DNA of 7,253 bases from Bacteroidota bacterium (lineage in GTDB: Bacteria; Bacteroidota; Bacteroidia; Chitinophagales; Chitinophagaceae), in assembly GCA_021780705.1 (NCBI GenBank), contig JAJXYG010000258.1, positions 1 through 7,253 on the forward strand, in the 5' to 3' direction. Shown piece after piece: positions 6,424 to 7,253 of the stretch; the first letter of the stretch is position 1; the number at the start of each line of letters is the position of its first letter. A program made the translations under genes and the position numbers. Below the pieces are notes generated by a model. That model was not told the DNA's origin and searched no databases. It saw only the letters and a program-made list of their open reading frames with translations.

Positions 6424-6948
6424 TTGAGAAAGACAACTGCCATATTTTTATTTGCCCTGCTGGGACTTAATTCCTTCGGGTTATTCTTTTTCTTTTGGGG
6501 GGAAATCCAGCTATGCAAGATCCGGGCTGAAGATTATAGCGGGGAAGCGTACAATCTTCCGGCCGCTTCCTACACAGTTTTTATATCCGGAGTGGCTGAC
6601 TTCAAAAAGATCAACTCCCATGAGATCCAAAGCGATGGCAAACTTTACGACATTGTAAGAACCCGGATCCACCATGGAAAAACGGTCTATTACACCTTCC
6701 ATGATTCCGAGGAAGACCGCTACACCCGGGATCTCTCCCAATGGGGAAATAGCAACAGCCAGGAAAATTCACTTCCCGGAAAAACTTTGGTGCTGCAACT
6801 GGCAAAATTCTTCACCCGGCAGACTCCCTTTTCCGGGAAACCCCGCCTTTTTGAGTGCACCGCCTCAGGATTTTTAACCGCAAAAAATGTATTCCTGTAT
6901 ACTTCCCCCACCCTGAGTGTGGAACTGCCGCCTCCCAATCTCTCCTGA
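6424..6948 (+). CDS. Small membrane-anchored protein of unknown function, TTG start
   Basis: 174 residues if begun at TTG 6424. That start gives a charged n-region (M-R-K) and a hydrophobic segment at residues 6-25 (AIFLFALLGLNSFGLFFFFW), which could be an uncleaved signal anchor. An earlier in-frame TTG (6391) overlaps the -7 promoter element and is unlikely; no ATG or GTG suits. The rest is a soluble domain, probably periplasmic, with D-G-K-L-Y-D-I-V, Y-Y-T-F-H-D-S-E-E-D and a Pro-rich end (E-L-P-P-P-N-L-S). I do not recognise a named family. The layout (N-terminal span, G-K-x-Y-D-V-type strand, acidic segment, Pro-rich tail) resembles small conserved proteins that I recall lying before TonB-dependent receptors in Bacteroidota; this is from memory and unverified. 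The next gene here fits that. Coding is supported by the open frame, hydrophobic start and promoter. Confidence 0.65.
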   Translation: MRKTTAIFLFALLGLNSFGLFFFFWGEIQLCKIRAEDYSGEAYNLPAASYTVFISGVADFKKINSHEIQSDGKLYDIVRTRIHHGKTVYYTFHDSEEDRYTRDLSQWGNSNSQENSLPGKTLVLQLAKFFTRQTPFSGKPRLFECTASGFLTAKNVFLYTSPTLSVELPPPNLS

Positions 6949-7101
6949 GCAGGGATTGCCCTTCTTTTGAAAATTTATTGTGATGAAACCGTTGCTGGCC
7001 CTAGCAATTAACCGTGGCCAGGGACCTGTGAGGTTTGCCTATAAAAGCAGGGATAGTCCCCCAAGACCTCATCTATCAAATTATTCCCTTAAAAAAATTT
7101 A
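6949..7101. other. Intergenic spacer before the receptor gene
   Basis: The 153-base spacer has no clear terminator and no TAnnTTTG match, so read-through from the promoter at 6386 is possible. It contains a weak 6-bp inverted repeat (CTGGCC 6995-7000, GGCCAG 7016-7021) without a T-run, and a 39-codon open frame at 6983-7102 whose TAA shares its last A with the next ATG. The A-rich run just before 7102 is the usual initiation context in this phylum. Confidence 0.5.
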
Positions 7102-7253
7102 ATGAAATATACCTTATATATTTTGCAGCTGTGTGGCAGCTTCACTTTTCCAGGGCTCCTTCGGGCGCAGCACCTGCTGTCGGGAAAGGTAGTGGACGCC
7201 CGCAGCGGAAAACCTCTCAGTGAGGTCATGATCAATATCCCAGAGATCCATAC
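7102..7253 (+). CDS. N-terminus of a probable TonB-dependent receptor (carboxypeptidase-like regulatory domain), 3' partial
   Basis: ATG 7102 opens 50 codons that run off the right edge. Residues 1-23 form a signal peptide (MKYTLYILQLCGSFTF, then PGLLRAQ) with a likely cut at A-Q, common in Bacteroidota. Next comes LLSGKVVDARSGKPLSEVMI, the first strands of a CarboxypepD_reg-like domain; the motif G-x-V-x-D-x-x-[ST]-G-x-P-L is clear. In Bacteroidota this pairing most often begins outer-membrane TonB-dependent receptors (SusC-like or siderophore/metal type), though other secreted proteins also carry the domain. No barrel or plug is visible, so the substrate cannot be named. It may be co-transcribed with the small membrane protein 153 bases upstream. 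Confidence 0.72.
   Translation, partial: MKYTLYILQLCGSFTFPGLLRAQHLLSGKVVDARSGKPLSEVMINIPEIH

Noticed and set aside
5780..6436. 218-codon minus-strand open frame
   Set aside because: It is antisense to the conserved cyclase domain, whose motifs are unambiguous on the + strand; the reverse product shows no family features.
6995..7021. Inverted repeat CTGGCC/GGCCAG as a terminator of the small protein gene
   Set aside because: The stem is short, the loop is 15 bases and there is no T-run.

Overview
The window looks like a chromosomal segment of a Bacteroidota bacterium, most plausibly from the Chitinophagia/Saprospiria side. The evidence is a C-terminal type IX secretion (T9SS) sorting domain, tandem MBG-type adhesin modules, signal peptides that end in A-Q, a periplasmic-TPR sensor fused to a cyclase, the start of a probable TonB-dependent receptor with a carboxypeptidase-like N-terminal domain, and a perfect TAnnTTTG -7 promoter element. 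All four genes are on the + strand. No RNA gene, CRISPR array, insertion sequence or phage gene was seen.

Layout. (1) Positions 2-4183 are the 3' part of a giant secreted subtilase-like protein that is open at the left edge. It has a propeptide-like region, an S8-type catalytic domain with an inserted beta-sandwich, an IPT-like module, five MBG-like modules, an Asn/Tyr-rich linker and a T9SS tail. The second MBG module carries two blocks of a near-perfect hexapeptide repeat (L-V-N-S-R-V). (2) A strong rho-independent terminator at 4212-4255 ends that gene. (3) Positions 4304-6265 encode a membrane-bound class III adenylate cyclase with a signal peptide, about eight periplasmic TPRs, a coiled coil, one membrane span and a cytoplasmic catalytic domain. 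(4) Positions 6424-6948 encode a small membrane-anchored protein of unknown function, started from TTG just after a good promoter. (5) Positions 7102-7253 are the first 50 codons of a probable TonB-dependent receptor, cut off by the right edge.

How they fit together. The protease/adhesin is likely exported by T9SS and held on or released from the cell surface. The terminator separates it from the cyclase, which has its own transcription unit and probably converts a periplasmic signal into cAMP. The small protein and the receptor may form a two-gene unit behind the promoter at 6386. No functional link between these three units can be shown from the sequence. The most unusual parts are the hexapeptide-repeat insert, conserved in protein but scrambled in codons, and the substituted catalytic site of the subtilase.
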